A stretch of 64,000 nucleotides of DNA from contig NZ_AUIK01000009.1 in the NCBI RefSeq assembly GCF_000423665.1, forward strand, positions 372,001-436,000, read 5' to 3'. Below the pieces are notes generated by a model, which was not told the DNA's origin, made no database searches, and saw only the letters and a list, made by a program, of their open reading frames with translations. The translations under genes were made by a program, and so were the position numbers. This stretch comes from Solirubrobacter soli DSM 22325 (GTDB lineage Bacteria > Actinomycetota > Thermoleophilia > Solirubrobacterales > Solirubrobacteraceae). This document shows positions 48,347-57,723 of this stretch, piece by piece (position 1 is the first letter of the stretch; each line of letters begins with the position of its first letter).

Positions 48347-48853
48347 ATGCCAGTACGGACTCCTCTGACCCTCGCGGCCGTCCTCGGCGGCCTGATCCTC
48401 CTGCCCGCCACCCACGCGTCGGCCACCACGTGCGACGCGGAGACGACGCAGAACTTCCTGCTCGCGTCCGACGCGTTGACCCAGGACGACATCGACGGCG
48501 GCGTGGTGGTGAACCTCGTCCGCTGCGGTGACGTGACCGGCGACGGCGCCTCCGACGTCGTCTACACGCTCTCCAGCGGCGGGACCGCCGGCGACACGCA
48601 GTTCGGCGTGATCAAAGGCAACGCCGACGGCACGCTGAGCGGGCGGATCCTCAACAAGAAGGGCTACAAGGTCGGCATCGCCCGGCACAACAGCAAGTCG
48701 TTCGATGTCATGCAGCCGTTCTACAAGTCGACCGATCCGAACTGCTGTCCGAGCTCGTTCCGGCAAACTCGGTACACGTGGAACGGGACGCGATTCAAGG
48801 CCGGCAAGGCGAAGAAGCTCAAGAAGGCGCCCGCGCGCTTCTACCGGCCGTAG
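48347..48853 (+). CDS. Secreted protein with a DxTGDG calcium-type loop
   Basis: A 168-residue protein: signal peptide (PLTLAAVLGGLILLPATHAS), then a domain with the FG-GAP/VCBS-like loop CGDVTGDGASDVVYTL and four Cys (TTCDAE, VRCGD, DPNCCPS). Basic C-terminus (KAGKAKKLKKAPARF). Probably an extracellular protein; no family assigned. Its 3' end overlaps the presumed beginning of the nhaA gene. Confidence 0.65.
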   Translation: MPVRTPLTLAAVLGGLILLPATHASATTCDAETTQNFLLASDALTQDDIDGGVVVNLVRCGDVTGDGASDVVYTLSSGGTAGDTQFGVIKGNADGTLSGRILNKKGYKVGIARHNSKSFDVMQPFYKSTDPNCCPSSFRQTRYTWNGTRFKAGKAKKLKKAPARFYRP

Positions 48854-50703
48854 ACAACGGCGGGCGGACCGCCTGGGCGCGGAACCTCGCCGCGCCCATC
48901 CGCAGCTACCTGCACGACGAGACCGGCGGGGCCGTCGTGCTCGTGGCGGCGGTGGTCGTCGCGCTGCTGTGGGCCAATCTCTCGCCGGACTCCTACACCT
49001 CGGTGTGGGAGACCCGGCTGGCGATCTCGATCGGCGACCACACGCTCGCCGCCGACCTGCGCGGGTGGGTCAACGAGGGCCTGATGACGCTGTTCTTCCT
49101 CGTCGTCGGGCTCGAGGCCAAGCGCGAGCTCGACCTCGGCGAGCTGCGTGAGCGCACGCGGCTCGCGATCCCGGTGGTGGCGTCACTGGGCGGGATGACC
49201 TGCGGCGCGGCCGTGTATCTGGCGCTCAACGCCGGCGGCGACGGCGCGGTGGGATGGGGCGCGGCCGTCTCGACCGACACCGCGCTGGCGCTCGGCGCGC
49301 TCGCGTTGCTCACCCGCGGGCGCGCGATCCGCCTGCGCGTGTTCCTGCTGACGGTCGTCGTGATCGACGACCTCGCGGCGCTGCTGGTGATCGCGCTCGG
49401 CTACTCCGAGGACATCTCCGTGACGGCGCTGCTCGTCGCCATCGGGCTCTTCGGGGTGCTGATCGCCCTGCGCTGGGCGGGCTCGTGGCGCGGCCCGGCG
49501 GCGGTGATCACCGGCGTCGGCATCTGGTTCGCGATGTTCGAGTCGGGCGTCGACGCGGTCATCGCCGGCCTCGCGATCGGGCTGATCACGAGCGCCTACC
49601 CGCCGCCGCGCGACCAGCTCGAGCGCGGCACGGAGCTCGCGCGCTCGTTCCGCGAGCAGCCGACGCCCGAGCTGGCCTACGCGGCGCGCGCCTCGCTGGC
49701 GTCGGCGATCTCCCCCAACGAGCGCCTGCAGTACCGCCTGCATCCGTGGACGAGCCGCGTGATCGTTCCGCTGTTCGCGATCGCCAACGCGGGCATCGTG
49801 ATCGACGGCGGGCTGCTCGGGGACGCGATGACGTCGCCGATCACGCTCGGGATCATCGCCGCGTACGTGATCGGCAAGCCCGTCGGCATCCTCGGCGCGA
49901 CCTGGCTCGCGACACGCATGGGCCGGCAGCTGACCGTGACCTGGCCCGTGCTGGTCGGCGCGGCCGCGTCGGCGGGCATCGGCTTCACGGTGTCGCTGTT
50001 GGTCGCGACGCTGGCGTTCAAGGGCGAGCTGCTGGAGGAGGCCAAGTTCGGCGTGCTCGCGACCGCGGTCATCTCACCGGCCGTGGCCTGGGTCGCGTTC
50101 CAGGTCGTGCGCCGGCTGCCCGCCGACGTGCGCGCCCGCCAGCTGGGCAACACCGCGGAGACGATCGTCGACCTCGCCGACGACGTCGACCCCGAGCACG
50201 ACCACATCCGCGGCAACCCGGACGCGCCGGTCACGCTGCTCGAGTACGGCGACTTCGAGTGCCCGTACTGCGGCGCGGCGGCGCCGATCGTTGAGCGGCT
50301 GCTGGAGAAGGTCGACCTGCGCTACGTGTTCCGTCACCTTCCGTTGACGGACGTGCACCCGAACGCGCAGACCGCCGCCGAGGCCGCTGAGGCCGCCGCC
50401 GCGCAGGGCCGTTTCTGGGACATGCACGACCGCCTCATCACCCACCAGGACGCGCTGGCGCCGGCCGACCTCTACCGCCACGCCGCCGATCTCGGGCTCG
50501 ACCTCGACCGCTTCTCCGACGACGTCCGCCGCCGCCGCTATGCGCCGCGCGTCGCCGACGACGTCCGCAGCGCCGACGCGTCGGGCGTCTCAGGAACGCC
50601 GACCTTCTTCATCAACGGCCGCCGCCACCTGGGCGTGTACGACGAGGCGACGCTCGCGCAGGCCGTCAAGGCCGCCGCGCGGACCGCCGTCGTCCGCACA
50701 TAA
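48778..50703 (+). CDS. nhaA: NhaA Na+/H+ antiporter fused to a DsbA-like thioredoxin domain
   Basis: A 641-residue frame. Residues about 37-430 are NhaA with about 12 membrane segments: LHDETGGAVVLVAAVVVALL, GLMTLFFLVVGLEAKREL, and the ion-binding pair in VVVIDDLAALLVIALGYSED. From about 470 a thioredoxin-fold domain follows with DFECPYCGAAAP (CPYC redox site near 493) and the cis-Pro in SGTPTFFING. This fusion is known in actinobacteria; the thioredoxin part probably faces the cytosol or guards the antiporter. The only early start is GTG 48778, overlapping the upstream gene by 76 bp. Confidence 0.9.
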   Translation: MERDAIQGRQGEEAQEGARALLPAVDNGGRTAWARNLAAPIRSYLHDETGGAVVLVAAVVVALLWANLSPDSYTSVWETRLAISIGDHTLAADLRGWVNEGLMTLFFLVVGLEAKRELDLGELRERTRLAIPVVASLGGMTCGAAVYLALNAGGDGAVGWGAAVSTDTALALGALALLTRGRAIRLRVFLLTVVVIDDLAALLVIALGYSEDISVTALLVAIGLFGVLIALRWAGSWRGPAAVITGVGIWFAMFESGVDAVIAGLAIGLITSAYPPPRDQLERGTELARSFREQPTPELAYAARASLASAISPNERLQYRLHPWTSRVIVPLFAIANAGIVIDGGLLGDAMTSPITLGIIAAYVIGKPVGILGATWLATRMGRQLTVTWPVLVGAAASAGIGFTVSLLVATLAFKGELLEEAKFGVLATAVISPAVAWVAFQVVRRLPADVRARQLGNTAETIVDLADDVDPEHDHIRGNPDAPVTLLEYGDFECPYCGAAAPIVERLLEKVDLRYVFRHLPLTDVHPNAQTAAEAAEAAAAQGRFWDMHDRLITHQDALAPADLYRHAADLGLDLDRFSDDVRRRRYAPRVADDVRSADASGVSGTPTFFINGRRHLGVYDEATLAQAVKAAARTAVVRT

Positions 50704-50786
50704 AACTCGTAGAACGCACGGGTTGACACCGGTGAGGCATGTCGAAGATGCTCGGCATGTCTCGATGAGTGTCCAAGGAGGGTCGG

Positions 50787-52415
50787 ATGATCAGGATCGT
50801 TCGTTTGGTCGCTGTCATGGCCGTGTTCACCGTCGGGATGGCCGCGCCCGCTGCGGCGCAGGTCGGCCATAGGGTCGAGACGCTCGTCGTACCGGGGTCG
50901 ACGCAGAACGAGCCCCGGCCGGTCAAGGTGCACCTCTGGTATGCCGCCGAGACGGGGGCGTACAACGCGGCGGCGAAGACGACGTACACCTCCGCGCTCA
51001 ACGGTGTCCCGCTCGGGCCCAGCTCGGACCCGCTGTCCTGGAGGATCGACGCCGAGGTGGCGCGCGAGACCTCGACGCTCGCGCCCGGCGGCCCGCTGCC
51101 CGTGATCGTGTTCTCGCACGGCGCGGTCAACGACCCGATCGACTACGCGTGGACCTTGGAGCTGATCGCGCGCAGCGGCTTCATCGTCGCCGCTCCGTAC
51201 CACGTCGGAAACACCCAGGACGACGTACGGATCGACGAGGCCAACAAGATCCCCGGCACATCGATCCCGTGTACCGACGGACGTCCTGCTCCCTGCTCGC
51301 GCGGCGATGTCCCGCGCAGCCTCCAGGACCGCGCCCGCGACGTCAGCGCGGTCATCGATGCGCTGCCGCGCTGGTTCGGCACCCGCGCGGACACGGCCAA
51401 GATCGGCGTGATGGGCCATTCGCGCGGGACGCTCACCGCGCTCAGCGTCGCCGGCGGGAGCACCGCGATCGGCTTCGCCCCCGACCCCCGCGTGCGCGCG
51501 ATCATGGGGATGGCGATCGGCGCGCGCAACTTCCGCGACATGCTCGACCTCGCCAAGGTGACCGTTCCCACGTTGCTGGTCGCCGGCGCCAAGGACCGCA
51601 ACACCGCCGCGGCGATCAGCGAGGAGACGATCAACACGCCCCTGATCTCGAGCGCCGACAGGCGCGTCCTGGTCCTGCCCGACGCGGTCCACCGCAGCTT
51701 CGACTCGACCTACTGCGCCCAGTTGCAGGCCGGGGGTGGGATCGCCGCGACCAACTCGCGGGCGCGCATGGACGCCTACAACGTCCCGCTGATCGGGTCC
51801 TCTGCGCCCGGCGGCATCTCCGGCAAGGCCGTCCACTACTGCGCGGAGCGCTTCCTCACGACGCCGGTCGACATCCGTCCGCAGCTCCTGGCGCTGGCCA
51901 CGGCCACGCCGAGCTCGGAGTTCCCGCCGGCGCTGAATGACGTCTGCAAGGTCACGACGATCCCGTGCACGGGGATGGACACCGACGCGGTCAAGCAGCA
52001 GATCGTCACGCTCGCCGTGGACTTCTTCAGCTCGCGGCTCGCGCGCGCGGCCAACGGCGACGTGGGCGGAACCGTCCCCGCGACGCTCTCGCTGACGCTG
52101 GGCCCGAACGCGAGCTTCGGCGCGTTCGCGCCGGGCGTCGACAAGGACTACACGGCCTCGACGACGGCGACGATCATCTCGAGCGCGGGCGACGCGACGC
52201 TCAGCGTCGCTCCGACCCCGGCCTACCTGATGAACGGCACGTTCGCGCTGCCCTCGGCGCTGCAGGTGACGTTCTCGAAGTCGACGTGGACCGCACCGGT
52301 CTCCAACGAGCAGGTGACGGTCACCTTCAAGCAGCACATCGGGAGTACCGATGCGCTGCGCACCGGGAGCTACAGCAAGACGTTGACGTTCACGCTGTCT
52401 ACGACATCGCCATAG
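50787..52415 (+). CDS. Secreted alpha/beta hydrolase with shared C-terminal module
   Basis: A 542-residue protein. Signal peptide (RIVRLVAVMAVFTVGMAAPA), then a PAF-acetylhydrolase/chlorophyllase-like lipase fold: VIVFSHGAVND (oxyanion), IGVMGHSRGTLTAL (nucleophile Ser near 212), VAGAKDRNT (acid) and DAVHRSFDS (His). Residues from about 423 form a module of 115 residues nearly identical in pattern to the end of the GH92 enzyme at 33.5 kb (GGTVPATLSLTLGP ... LRTGSYSKTLTFTLSTTSP). Start fixed by AAGGAGG 5 nt upstream. Converges with the next gene, 17-bp overlap. Confidence 0.82.
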   Translation: MIRIVRLVAVMAVFTVGMAAPAAAQVGHRVETLVVPGSTQNEPRPVKVHLWYAAETGAYNAAAKTTYTSALNGVPLGPSSDPLSWRIDAEVARETSTLAPGGPLPVIVFSHGAVNDPIDYAWTLELIARSGFIVAAPYHVGNTQDDVRIDEANKIPGTSIPCTDGRPAPCSRGDVPRSLQDRARDVSAVIDALPRWFGTRADTAKIGVMGHSRGTLTALSVAGGSTAIGFAPDPRVRAIMGMAIGARNFRDMLDLAKVTVPTLLVAGAKDRNTAAAISEETINTPLISSADRRVLVLPDAVHRSFDSTYCAQLQAGGGIAATNSRARMDAYNVPLIGSSAPGGISGKAVHYCAERFLTTPVDIRPQLLALATATPSSEFPPALNDVCKVTTIPCTGMDTDAVKQQIVTLAVDFFSSRLARAANGDVGGTVPATLSLTLGPNASFGAFAPGVDKDYTASTTATIISSAGDATLSVAPTPAYLMNGTFALPSALQVTFSKSTWTAPVSNEQVTVTFKQHIGSTDALRTGSYSKTLTFTLSTTSP

Positions 52416-53739
52416 CGTCGTCCGGCTCGGGTTCCTGCTCGAGCTCGGCGTGCTTCGGCGGCGGAGGCGGTGGCGGCAGCTTCGAGATCGAGTCCTCGAG
52501 GTGGCCGCCGCCGCTGTAGCCGGGGACGCCGGCCTTCTGCGATTCACCCGTCAGGCCGGAGGGAGCGGAGCCACGCTTCTTGGCGTCGGTCTCGAGCGAG
52601 CCGGTGCCGACGGTCGCCTCGTGGGACCCGGACACGGCCTGGTCGGGCACGTCGTACTGGGCGCGCAACGCCGCCGCGTGGGCGCCGAGCTCGTCCTTGT
52701 GCTTGCCGAACCAGCCGTCGATGCGCCCTTTCAGCGAGCGGTCGCCGGCGATCTCGATGGTGACCTTCTTCGTCTTGGGCTTCCTGTTCTCGTCGACGCC
52801 GTCGGCCACGTCGGTCTCGTACTTGCCGCCGAGGTTGGTCGCGGTGTAGAGCTCCGAGCTGGAATGCGTGCTGCGCAGCTTGATCGCACGCCGCTTCAGC
52901 AGCGCCGCCGGGTTGCTCGACGCCTTGATGCGCACGAGGTCGGCGTCGAGCCACGTCTCCACGAGATCGCCGATGATCTTGGTCTCGTTCGGCCCGTTGA
53001 TGCCGTCGAAGAGGAACAGCGGCGGCTGGTTGAACCACTCGTCGTCGTTCGCCGGCGCCTTGGCCGTCAGCTTCGTGGCCGCGGCGACCGCGGGGCGGCC
53101 GCCGCCGCTGTGGCCGGAGACCACGATCCGGCCCTGGGTGATCGCCGGCACCGAGAGCTGGGACGCCGCCTTCGCGAGCGCCTCGGTGACGTAGGCCTGC
53201 GGGTCGGCGATGCCGAACGTCGCCGCGTTGGTCCCCTGGGGCAGCACGCCGACCATGTTGCGGCCGCTGTGCGCGAGCTGCTGCTCGATCCGGTCGACCT
53301 CGACGTCGTGCACCGCGCCCGCGGCTCCGCGCGCCGCGTCGTCGGTCTTGCGCTCCCGGTAGCCGAGGTTGCCCATCCCGTGAAAGAACAGCAGCACGTC
53401 CGGGTTGGCCTTGACGTCCACGCTGTTGGGGACGACGACGACCGCCTTGCCGGCGGCGCCCTCGGCGCTCTGCGACTTCACGTCCGGGTCCTGGTTGCCC
53501 GCGGCGAGGCCCGTGACGGGCACGCGCTTGGTGCCGGCGACGTCGCGCGTGGTCTCGTTCCACCCGCCCGCCCGCGGCGGATCGCCGTCCTTGTCCTTGC
53601 GCTGCAGCAGCTGCGCCACCGCGGCATTCCCCGCGCCGCGCTGCAGCGCGAGCACCCGCGCCGCCGGGTCCGGCTTCGGCGCCGGCGCGCGGAGCGACTC
53701 CTCAGCCCCGCGCCTCGGGTTCATACGCTCCCGAGTCAT
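52399..53739 (-). CDS. Serine-hydrolase-like protein with eCIS-cargo-type N-terminus
   Basis: A 446-residue protein without a Sec signal. Residues 29-47 read VLALQRGAGNAAVAQLLQR, the LQRxAGNxAVxxLLQR pattern that precedes many cargo proteins of extracellular contractile injection systems and DUF4157 proteins in actinobacteria. From about 97 an alpha/beta-hydrolase core follows: LLFFHGMGN (oxyanion, 117-125), VVSGHSGGGRPAV (nucleophile Ser211) and FLFDGINGPNE (possible acid). A polar C-terminal half ends in a Pro run and acidic tail. It could be a hydrolase effector; no injection-system genes are nearby. Start 53739 or 53724. Confidence 0.7.
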   Translation of the reverse strand: MTRERMNPRRGAEESLRAPAPKPDPAARVLALQRGAGNAAVAQLLQRKDKDGDPPRAGGWNETTRDVAGTKRVPVTGLAAGNQDPDVKSQSAEGAAGKAVVVVPNSVDVKANPDVLLFFHGMGNLGYRERKTDDAARGAAGAVHDVEVDRIEQQLAHSGRNMVGVLPQGTNAATFGIADPQAYVTEALAKAASQLSVPAITQGRIVVSGHSGGGRPAVAAATKLTAKAPANDDEWFNQPPLFLFDGINGPNETKIIGDLVETWLDADLVRIKASSNPAALLKRRAIKLRSTHSSSELYTATNLGGKYETDVADGVDENRKPKTKKVTIEIAGDRSLKGRIDGWFGKHKDELGAHAAALRAQYDVPDQAVSGSHEATVGTGSLETDAKKRGSAPSGLTGESQKAGVPGYSGGGHLEDSISKLPPPPPPPKHAELEQEPEPDDAMAMS

Positions 53740-53781
53740 CACGGCGCCAGCCTCCCAGATCCCCCCGGGCGCCGGGGAAAA

Positions 53782-53806
53782 CCTAAAGGGGCCTGACCCC
53801 TTTAGG
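53782..53806. repeat. 25-bp REP-like palindrome, copy 1
   Basis: CCTAAAGGGG-N5-CCCCTTTAGG, perfect 10-bp arms. On the minus strand it provides the TAA stop of the dehydrogenase gene ending at 53802. Confidence 0.8.
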
Positions 53807-54824
53807 AAGTGAGGATGAGCTTGGTCGGGAGTTCCGCCAGGGCGGACTCGGCGTCGTCGAAGCCGACGACGGCGCTCGTCACCGCCGCGGGGTCCAGGCG
53901 GCCGTCGGCGATCAGCGCGAGGACGTCGGGGATCAGCGCGCGAGCGTGGCAGCGCCCGGTGTGCAGCGTGCAGCCGCGCGTGTACATCTCCAACAGCGGG
54001 AGCGGCGTCGCGGGCTCGAAGTAGATCGCGACGCTCGTGCACGTGCCGTCCGCGGCGGTCGAACGCAGCGCCGTGTGGAGCCCGTCGTGGTCACCGGACG
54101 CGTCGACGGTGATCGCGAAGCGCCCGAGCTTGGCGGGCCAGCCGCCGGCGACGGCGATCGGCTCGGCGCCCAACGCGGCGGCCTGCTCGAGCCGGCCGGG
54201 ATCCGTGTCGGCGTAGGCGACGCGCCCGGCGCCGAGGGCCTTCGCGCACGCCGCCGCGTAGAGGCCGATGCTGCGCGCCCAGCCGCCGACGACGAGGACA
54301 TCCGCTCCCGGCGCCTGCGCCAGCGGTGCGGCGACGGCGCGATAGCCGTCGGGCACGTTGTCGGCGACGCTGGCGAGCGCCACCGGGTCGAGCCCGTCGG
54401 GCAGCGGCAGCAGCATCGCGTCCGCGAACGGCACGCGCAGCAGCTCGGCGAGCGCGCCGCCCCACGCCCCGCCGAGCGGCTGCATCCCGTACGCCGACCC
54501 GCGCGGGACGGTGCGGCAGCTGCCGGTGTGGCCGGCCGCGCAGGCGGGGCAGTCGCCGCACGAGATCTGAAACGGCACGACGACGATGTCGCCGGGCGTC
54601 ACGCTCCCCACCGCGTCGCCGATCTCGACGACCTCGGCGACGCACTCGTGACCGAGCGCGAACGGCTCCGCGATCGGCACCACCCCGGACAGGAAGGCCG
54701 CGTCGAGGTCGCACATCGCCACCGCGAGCGGGCGGACGAGCGCCTCACCGTCGCCCTGCAGGCGCGGAGCGGTCGCCTCCGTCCAGCGCACCGAACCCGG
54801 CCCCACGATCTCGAGCTGTCGCAC
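53802..54824 (-). CDS. Zinc-dependent alcohol dehydrogenase (MDR family)
   Basis: A 340-residue medium-chain dehydrogenase. Catalytic zinc ligands: Cys in VAMCDLDAAF (about 38) and GHE (about 59); the structural zinc loop has four Cys in CGDCPACAAGHTGSC (about 89-103). The Rossmann segment reads VLVVGGWARSIGLYAAACAK, altered from the usual GxGxxG (GGWARS), so cofactor use may differ. Substrate unknown. The GTG start lies 2 nt after the stop of the LAL regulator gene, so the two are cotranscribed; the regulator may serve this enzyme. Confidence 0.83.
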   Translation of the reverse strand: MRQLEIVGPGSVRWTEATAPRLQGDGEALVRPLAVAMCDLDAAFLSGVVPIAEPFALGHECVAEVVEIGDAVGSVTPGDIVVVPFQISCGDCPACAAGHTGSCRTVPRGSAYGMQPLGGAWGGALAELLRVPFADAMLLPLPDGLDPVALASVADNVPDGYRAVAAPLAQAPGADVLVVGGWARSIGLYAAACAKALGAGRVAYADTDPGRLEQAAALGAEPIAVAGGWPAKLGRFAITVDASGDHDGLHTALRSTAADGTCTSVAIYFEPATPLPLLEMYTRGCTLHTGRCHARALIPDVLALIADGRLDPAAVTSAVVGFDDAESALAELPTKLILTS

Positions 54825-54826
54825 GA

Positions 54827-57718
54827 TCAGGGCCTCCGCTGCGCCGACTCGACCGTTCGCGCGAGTTCGGCGCGGGAGGAGACATCGAGCTTGCGGAAGA
54901 TGTTGCGCATATGGCTCTCCACGGTCTTCAGGCTGAGGAACAGCTCGTCGGCGATCTGCTGGTTGGTGTGGCGGTCGACGACGAGTCGGGCCACCTCGAG
55001 CTCACGGCCGGTGAGCGATGCGACGCCGCTGTCGGCCGCCCCGGGCCGGGTCCGGCGGTGAACGGTGCGCCCGAGTTGGCGCAGCTGTTGCTCGGTGGCG
55101 CTGCGGTGCGGGAACGCGCCGCGGGCGTCGAACGCGGCGCAGGCCAGTTCGAGCTGCGTGGCCGCGGAGTCCCGGTCGCCGGCTTCGGCGAGGGCCCGCG
55201 CCGCGAGCGGGCGGGTGAGGGCGACCTCGATCTCGGCGCCGGCCCGCTCGCCGGCCGCGATCGCGTCGAGCGCGTCGCGCACGGCGGTGACGGGGTCGCC
55301 CGCGTCGAGTGCGACCGCGGCGGCGATCCGGCGCGCCCACAGCGTCGCCATCGGGAGCCCGAGCGCGGCGGCGTGCGCGTCCGCACGGGCGGCGATCCCG
55401 ACGGCGTCGTCGCGCCGGCCGAGGTCGAGGTAGGCGAGGGCGAGGGCCTCGTAGGAGATCAGCCGCCACGCACCCGGGACGGCGTTGAGGCGGTCGGAGG
55501 AGGCGAGGACCTCGATCGCGCGCTCGCTGCGGCCCGCGGCGACTGCCGCGCGGGCGACCGCGAGCGCCGCCCAGGCGGACAGGACGCTCTCGTCGAGGCG
55601 CTCGATCAGCTCCAGCGCCTCGTCGGCCATCGTCATCGCATCGCGCGCGTCACCGGTGGCCACGGCGAGCAGCGCGCGGTTGCGCAGCATCCACGCCGTG
55701 CTCTGCGTGACCCCCGCGAGCCGTGCCGCTTCCAGGCCGGCGTCGAGCACGTCCGCGGCCTCGGCCAGACGTCCGCGCAGCAGGTGCGCCGCGCCGATCG
55801 CGGGGATCAGCGTCGGGTGAAGGTGACCGGCGGCCCGCCCCAGGGCCAGCGCCCGCTCGCCGTGGCGGCACGCCTCGTCGTATCGATCCAGGAACGTGCC
55901 CGCTGAACACAGGTAGGCGAGCGCGTCGCTGCGTGCGCCGAGCTCGGCGTCGGGCATCGCGGCGACGAGCGCCGAGGCCTCGGCGTACGCGCGCTCGGCT
56001 TCCGGGATCCTGCCTGCGACGGCGTGGCCGAGCGTCACCAGCGCCGCGCTCGCGGCGATCAGCGGGCGATCGCCGAGGTCCCGCGCTCCGGCCTGCGCCC
56101 GGCGCGCCCACGCCAGGAGCGCGTCGGTGTCGGAGCGGAACAGGGCATCGACGGCGAGCTCGAGCATCAGCGAGATCGCGTCCGCCGCGGTCGGCTCGGG
56201 AAGCTCGCCGAGGCAGGCGAGCAGCCGCGCGTGTGCCTCGGCGTGACGACCGAGCAGCCGCTCGACGCCCGCGCACGCCGTGACGAGCTGGACCCGCAGG
56301 CCCACCGCGTCGGCCGGGGCGACGGCGATGCACTCCACGAGATCGGCGTGGCTCTCCGCGAGCCGCCCCTGCGCGGCGAGCGCCCGCGCGCGTGTGAGCA
56401 GCAGACCGACCCGTTGCTCGGTCGGAGCGTCACCGGGGAGGATGCGCAGCGCCGCCGACAGCCAGCGGGCGGCGCTCGCCGGGGCACGCAGCAGCCCGGC
56501 CATGCCGGCCGCCGCCAACACGGCGACCGCGTCCAGGTCGCCCGGGCGGGCGGCGTACTCGACGTGGTGCGCCCGGGCCGCCGCCGGCGCCCCGCGCTCG
56601 CTCAGGCTCGTCGCCGCCCGGCCGTGCGCGCCGAGCAGCCACCCTCCCGGCGTGCTCTCGTAGACGGCGCGGCGGACGAGCGGGTGACGGAAGCGGAACC
56701 GCCGCGGGACCTCGGTGGACCGCAGGAGGCCGGCCGCGAGCAGTTCGTCGAACGCGTCCATCGCCGCGGGCTCTTCGACGCCGGCGGCGGCGACCGCCAC
56801 GTCGGCGTCGAACGGGTCGCCGGTGACCGCGGCGCCCCGCAGCAGCCGCTGCGTCTGTGCGGGCAGCAGGCCGACTTCCTCCGCGAGCGAGGCGAGCACC
56901 GCCGCCGGAACGCCCGCGGCGTCGGGCACGGACGGGCCTCCGTCGACCCGCGTGCCGTCGGCGCGCGCCAGCTGCTCGAGGTAGAACGGGTTGCCGCCCG
57001 ACTCCGCGTAGAGCCGCTCGGCGGCGCCGCGGCCGACGCCGTCGCCGAGCAGCTCCCTCGCCGCTTCCCGCGACAGGCCCGCGACCTCGATCCGGTCCAG
57101 GCCGCCGTTGCGCTCGGCGCGATCCAGCGCGGCCCGCAGTCGATCCGGGAGCTGACGAGGGCGTGCGGCCAAGACGATCAGGACCGGGCGGGCGGGGGCG
57201 CCGCGGACCAACGCGATGACGAGGTCGACCGACGCGGCGTCCGCCCAGTGGACGTCGTCGAGGACGAGCACGAGCGGCCGCGGGGATGCCAGGCGGGAGA
57301 GCAGTTCGCGCATCGCCCGGTGCGCGCGGTAGCGCTCGTCCTGCAGCAGTCGCGATCCGCCGCCGCCCACCTTCGACGCCGACGGCAGCATGTGGGCGAT
57401 CTCACCCAGCGTCTCGTCGGTCAATCCGGCGAGGACCCGCGGGTCGAGGCCCGCGACGTACTCGTCGAGCGCGTCGACGAAGATCCAGAACGGCAGGTCG
57501 CTCTCGAGCTCCGAGGCGCTTCCGTGCAGGACGACGCACCCGCGGGCGACGGCGCGGGCGTCCAACTCCGCCAGCAGCCGGGTCTTGCCGATGCCGGGCT
57601 CGCCGCCGATCAGCAGCGGCACCGGCGCACCGCGGCCGAGCGCGTCGAGTGCGAGGTCGACGGCGTTCAGCTCGGACGCGCGCCCCACGAGGCGACGGTC
57701 GTCGACCTTCGGTCTCAT
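54827..57718 (-). CDS. Large LuxR-family (LAL, MalT-like) ATP-binding regulator
   Basis: A 963-residue regulator. N-terminal AAA-type ATPase: Walker A GGEPGIGKTRLL (about residues 38-49) and Walker B LVLVLDDVHWAD (about 150-161). A helical TPR-like middle (about 330-880) is followed by a C-terminal LuxR HTH, LTGRELEVARLVVDRHTNQQ then FLSLKTVESHMRNIFRKLDV (about 900-955). LAL proteins activate catabolic or secondary-metabolite genes on sensing a ligand. ATG 57718 follows three direct repeats that may be its binding site. Cotranscribed with the dehydrogenase. Confidence 0.9.
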   Translation of the reverse strand: MRPKVDDRRLVGRASELNAVDLALDALGRGAPVPLLIGGEPGIGKTRLLAELDARAVARGCVVLHGSASELESDLPFWIFVDALDEYVAGLDPRVLAGLTDETLGEIAHMLPSASKVGGGGSRLLQDERYRAHRAMRELLSRLASPRPLVLVLDDVHWADAASVDLVIALVRGAPARPVLIVLAARPRQLPDRLRAALDRAERNGGLDRIEVAGLSREAARELLGDGVGRGAAERLYAESGGNPFYLEQLARADGTRVDGGPSVPDAAGVPAAVLASLAEEVGLLPAQTQRLLRGAAVTGDPFDADVAVAAAGVEEPAAMDAFDELLAAGLLRSTEVPRRFRFRHPLVRRAVYESTPGGWLLGAHGRAATSLSERGAPAAARAHHVEYAARPGDLDAVAVLAAAGMAGLLRAPASAARWLSAALRILPGDAPTEQRVGLLLTRARALAAQGRLAESHADLVECIAVAPADAVGLRVQLVTACAGVERLLGRHAEAHARLLACLGELPEPTAADAISLMLELAVDALFRSDTDALLAWARRAQAGARDLGDRPLIAASAALVTLGHAVAGRIPEAERAYAEASALVAAMPDAELGARSDALAYLCSAGTFLDRYDEACRHGERALALGRAAGHLHPTLIPAIGAAHLLRGRLAEAADVLDAGLEAARLAGVTQSTAWMLRNRALLAVATGDARDAMTMADEALELIERLDESVLSAWAALAVARAAVAAGRSERAIEVLASSDRLNAVPGAWRLISYEALALAYLDLGRRDDAVGIAARADAHAAALGLPMATLWARRIAAAVALDAGDPVTAVRDALDAIAAGERAGAEIEVALTRPLAARALAEAGDRDSAATQLELACAAFDARGAFPHRSATEQQLRQLGRTVHRRTRPGAADSGVASLTGRELEVARLVVDRHTNQQIADELFLSLKTVESHMRNIFRKLDVSSRAELARTVESAQRRP

Positions 57719-57723
57719 CTGCC

